DNA of 64,000 nt, from assembly GCF_008831285.2 (NCBI RefSeq), contig NC_045139.1:17714354-17778353 (forward strand). Direction: 5' to 3'. Below the pieces are notes generated by a model. The model saw only the letters and a list, made by a program, of their open reading frames with translations. It had not been told where the DNA came from and made no database searches. Of this stretch, positions 60,890 to 64,000 are shown piece after piece. Source of the stretch: Nymphaea colorata (Eukaryota; Streptophyta; Magnoliopsida; Nymphaeales; Nymphaeaceae). Within the stretch, counting starts at the first letter, position 1. The number at the start of each line of letters is the position of its first letter. The translations under genes were made by a program, and so were the position numbers.

Positions 60890-61800
60890 CTGAGATGCTA
60901 CTGACAGAGGAGTAAGAAAGTACACAAGACCAAAATTTTTGGGTTGCACAATTTGGGCCATCCTCACACAGAATGCAGCAGCTCATCAAGGCAAGACCAA
61001 TCTCTTGCAGGTGATAGACTGTGTTAAGTAAGATGGCCCACAAGGAGAAGCCATGTGAGCATGCATAAAGGGGGATTGAGGAGAGAACCCGACAGATGAG
61101 TGCATCTCCCAGCAAGGGAGAATAGCCTTGTATCCCACAAGTTTAGAGGAGATGGAGTCTTGCACCAACAACAAGTACAGCAGAGGGTGACGAAGGAGAC
61201 ACAGAGGCTGAGGCGTGCAAGTGGGGCATACTGACAGTGGAAGACTTGCTCCGCAAACAGAACATAGTCAGAGTGCACATTGATGCATTGATGCATTGAT
61301 GGTAAGGCCCATGATTTTCCCAAAAAGGTGAAGAAGCAGGACATGAGAGATTTGCTGCTATGAAGTCGCCCTACAAAGTACCATCAACATACTGCAGCAT
61401 ACTCCATAAGTGAGTTCAGCCTGAAATCTTCAACAAAGATTGTGCTCTTGTGGATGAGGAAGCATGAGGCCTGGTGGAACTCCTTGAGGAGCATCAAGTT
61501 ATCACAAGTTGGAGGTGAGACATCCACACTGGAAACATCTAGAAATGGCCAAAGAGTTCAATGAGGAAACTGTCAATTCTTAGGAATTTATCAGAGAGGA
61601 GGCTCCAAACTGCCGCCCTGGCCATGTCAATTGAGAAAAAAAAATGCTCCAGAGGGAGCACCTGCAACACAAAGAGAGGCTGCAGAGGGAAACAAATGAA
61701 ACAGTAGAAGCTTTGTTTTCGGAGGAACCAATTACAGAAATGAACTGCAAGAGCTGACTGAGTATCATCCCACAACAGGAACCAAATTCACTAGTATGAA
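60890..61800. other. GC-richer segment with broken open frames, possible relic insert
   Basis: This segment has higher GC than its flanks and several overlapping minus-strand frames of 60-106 codons interrupted by stops, with many Cys, Ser and Leu codons. It looks like decayed coding or retroelement sequence, but I find no reverse transcriptase, integrase or gag motif, so no identity is given. Confidence 0.3.
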
Positions 61801-63933
61801 GAGTTCAAACACTCTTAAGCCTTGCTGGCCAGACTGAGGGGGACTACACCAAGGACACTCCGTTACTAAACATGTTTAAATTAGGTTAGTAAACAAAAAA
61901 AGAAACTTGTTGCCCTAGTGTCTTTAGCTTGCAACAGTAATTGCAACACAAGGGTCACAAAGTTCAAATGCCTACAGCAAAGTTGCAGGCAACTCAGAAT
62001 ATCAACGTGATCACCATAAAATTTTATTTTACCACCTAACAAAACAAGAGTCTAAAATAGGAAAAGCTTTTGCCAAATTATACTCTTTTTGCCTAAATCT
62101 TGCTTCTAATGTCTACGGAAAAACATTATTAATTTGGCAAAACTTCTGTCACCAATCAAACATCCAAACAAAATTTCCTGAAAACATATTGTCTGCTGTT
62201 CCAAAAAAAGGTCAGACACATATCAACATTTCACAGTAATTATGAACCCGATTTATGATAGCCATTCTTAAAAAACTGAATGAGAAAATGGTGCTTTTAG
62301 TGGATGATTAACAAATTTTAGAAGTTCTAAGCACTCTATTCTTCACTGATTGAAAAAATGGAGGCAAATGCACCTTAAGTCTAAAAGTAGAAGAGGAGAC
62401 TACCTAAAGTAAAGCAAGAATAGACACCTAAGAAGTTTGAGCAACTAGGTTAGTCATAGAGTACACTTCTAATGTACAAGAATCTGAAAAGCTATGCATG
62501 TTTAGAGAAAGAAAGGGGTTACATTGAACTAATGTCGCTTGGATACCAACAAGGTTGAGGGATAACTTAAACACTGATTAGAGCATCTTTAAGAATGCAT
62601 ATAGAGGAACATATACGTACATATGTTGCAATAGTTGTATATGTATACCATAACGCATGCAGCACAGCATATGAATGTGTACTCACTTGAGGGTTCTTTG
62701 TCTGTCTCTCTGTGTGCGTATTTTACTTTTTGTGGGAGAAGAAGTGGAGATTCCAAGTCTATTATCTCCAAGGTACGATTTGGACTTTCAAGAGATTTGC
62801 CATTTTATGAAAGATAAAGCTGTAGATGCTTCCTACATGGTTGAATTTGTAGGTATAAGCTCTTGATTGCCCAATTAAAACCAATGATCAAGTGTTTATA
62901 AGGCTTCAAAAAGTCACTCCACAATCACTGTAGACCTTCGACCCTCATAAAATAGGGTTTCTTTATTGGAAACATGGCCCAAATGCTAACTCCTCACAAT
63001 TATTGGCATATGTTCCATCTGTCATTGTGGCAATAAGTTGGTCAGCTTGATCAAAATTTATGCCATGGGAACATCACGGTGAGTCACCTTGAACATATCT
63101 ATACGGTTGATCTTGATAAGGGAAAGAAATACCTAATTTCTACATTTTAGCTGTGGTTTCTAGCGCATACATTCCGATTTTCCATGCACAATCACAAAAG
63201 GACATCTATCTTCACGTCTCGCTCTGCTTCCTTTTAAATCCTTGAATTTTTTACAAATGCAATTCTCAAAATTCGCTTCACTACTCATCTATGAGTTTTT
63301 GTCTCTTCTCAACAAATATATCACTTTCTTATTGTGCTAAAAGAGCTTTAACATCACTTCCTGCTATGTTTCTTCCAGCCATATACTCTTTTTTCTTTAG
63401 AAACTTTTAATAATGTTGAGTTCTGTCATCTCATGTGACCAAGGACACTTTAGTCTTTAAATGTAGCTCTTTCTTGAGATAGGGAGAGTTCATTTTGCAG
63501 CATTGAACCAAGCATTTTATCAACAACCATGCAAAAGCTAACTAAGAACTGTAAGTCAAGATACCGTAAGGAAAACCTGAAAAATATCCTCAAGTAGTAC
63601 ATGGTGCTGAGAATCGGATAATAAAGAAACAATGGGAGGATATATTTACATCCTTAGAGTAACAAAGAGTAACAAATACATGATATTTAGGTTGAGGATG
63701 GCCAAGAGCAAAAGAATTGGTTTAAAAGGTTTATGTAGGCTAACTGGAGATTGGGTCAAGATGAATGGATCATGAGATAAAAGAACTAAATGAGGCCACC
63801 TTAGTAACAAATAAATGTCAAATATAGACATGAAAATTCTTATCTACTATGAAAAAATCAATGATATTTATGGAGAAATAGTATTTGTAAGTTAATTCAC
63901 TGAAATGCAATAACATATGCTGATGAATATGAC

Positions 63934-63985
63934 ATGTGTGTGTGTGTGCATGTGTGTGCAGAGAGAGAGAGAGAGAGAGAGAGAA
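63934..63985. repeat. (TG)n and (GA)n microsatellites at the window edge
   Basis: About seven TG units are followed by TGTGTGCA and about twelve GA units. Confidence 0.95.
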
Positions 63986-64000
63986 AGAAGGGGTGGGGGT

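Larger units (their letters stand above)
60309..64000. other. probable first intron of the BBX gene and flanking repeats
   Basis: No exon was recognised here. If the BBX first exon lies past the right edge, the whole stretch is intron 1. It contains a CA/GA microsatellite near 60.6 kb, a compositionally different segment at about 60.9-61.8 kb and TG/GA repeats at the edge. Open frames on both strands are short and match no family I know. Confidence 0.45.

Noticed and set aside
1..64000. CRISPR array, operon or bacterial insert
   Set aside because: No regularly spaced repeats with unique spacers were seen, and gene structure is eukaryotic throughout.

Overview
This window is nuclear DNA of a flowering plant. 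The genes carry many GT-AG introns on AT-rich intron and intergenic sequence, and every gene I recognise has a clear Arabidopsis-type plant homologue (a plastid-division factor, plant-only KIN-7 kinesin, double B-box protein, MUSTACHES-type receptor kinase). Gene spacing is loose (about six genes in 64 kb) and the spacers are full of small DNA transposons and compound (CT)n(AT)n microsatellites. I cannot name the species. A grass is unlikely because the exons are not GC-rich apart from the intronless receptor-kinase gene and the small ribosomal-protein gene.

Layout. 1-2670 (minus): the first 890 codons of an intronless LRR receptor-like kinase of the MUSTACHES (At1g75640/At4g36180) type, running off the left edge inside the kinase domain. 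2671-12300: gene-free spacer with a tRNA-derived SINE-like element, an AGCTCGAG-rich hAT-like relic, a foldback MITE and microsatellites. 12301-25353 (minus): a 13-exon GIANT CHLOROPLAST 1 (GC1/AtSulA, SDR39U1-type epimerase) gene whose joined exons give 354 codons with consistent phase. Two related hAT-like elements with target-site duplications lie in its introns. 27418-27699 (plus): intronless gene for mitochondrial small-subunit protein bTHXm. 32911-38287 (minus): five-exon CIB22 (NDUFB9, an LYR protein of respiratory complex I). 39899-46209 (minus): 13-exon KIN-7 kinesin, 974 codons, with its probable promoter near 48.15 kb and an intron in the 5' leader. 48.2-59.5 kb: spacer with MITEs and minisatellites. 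59541-60308 (minus): 3' part of a double B-box zinc-finger gene (BBX18/BBX19 type); its first exon was not found in the window and probably lies beyond the right edge.

How the genes relate. They do not form a pathway. The striking point is order: GC1, bTHXm, KIN-7 and BBX18/19 correspond, from memory, to consecutive Arabidopsis loci At2g21280, At2g21290, At2g21300 and At2g21320, with a second kinesin/BBX pair at At4g38950/At4g38960. The window therefore appears to hold an ancient conserved gene block, here interrupted by CIB22 and expanded by transposons. Only bTHXm is on the plus strand; it is divergent from GC1 and convergent with CIB22.

All exon boundaries were worked out by hand from splice signals, reading phase and family resemblance. 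The gene identities are firm; single boundaries, leader exons and transposon ends are less so. No virus-like, toxin or bacterial gene system was seen.
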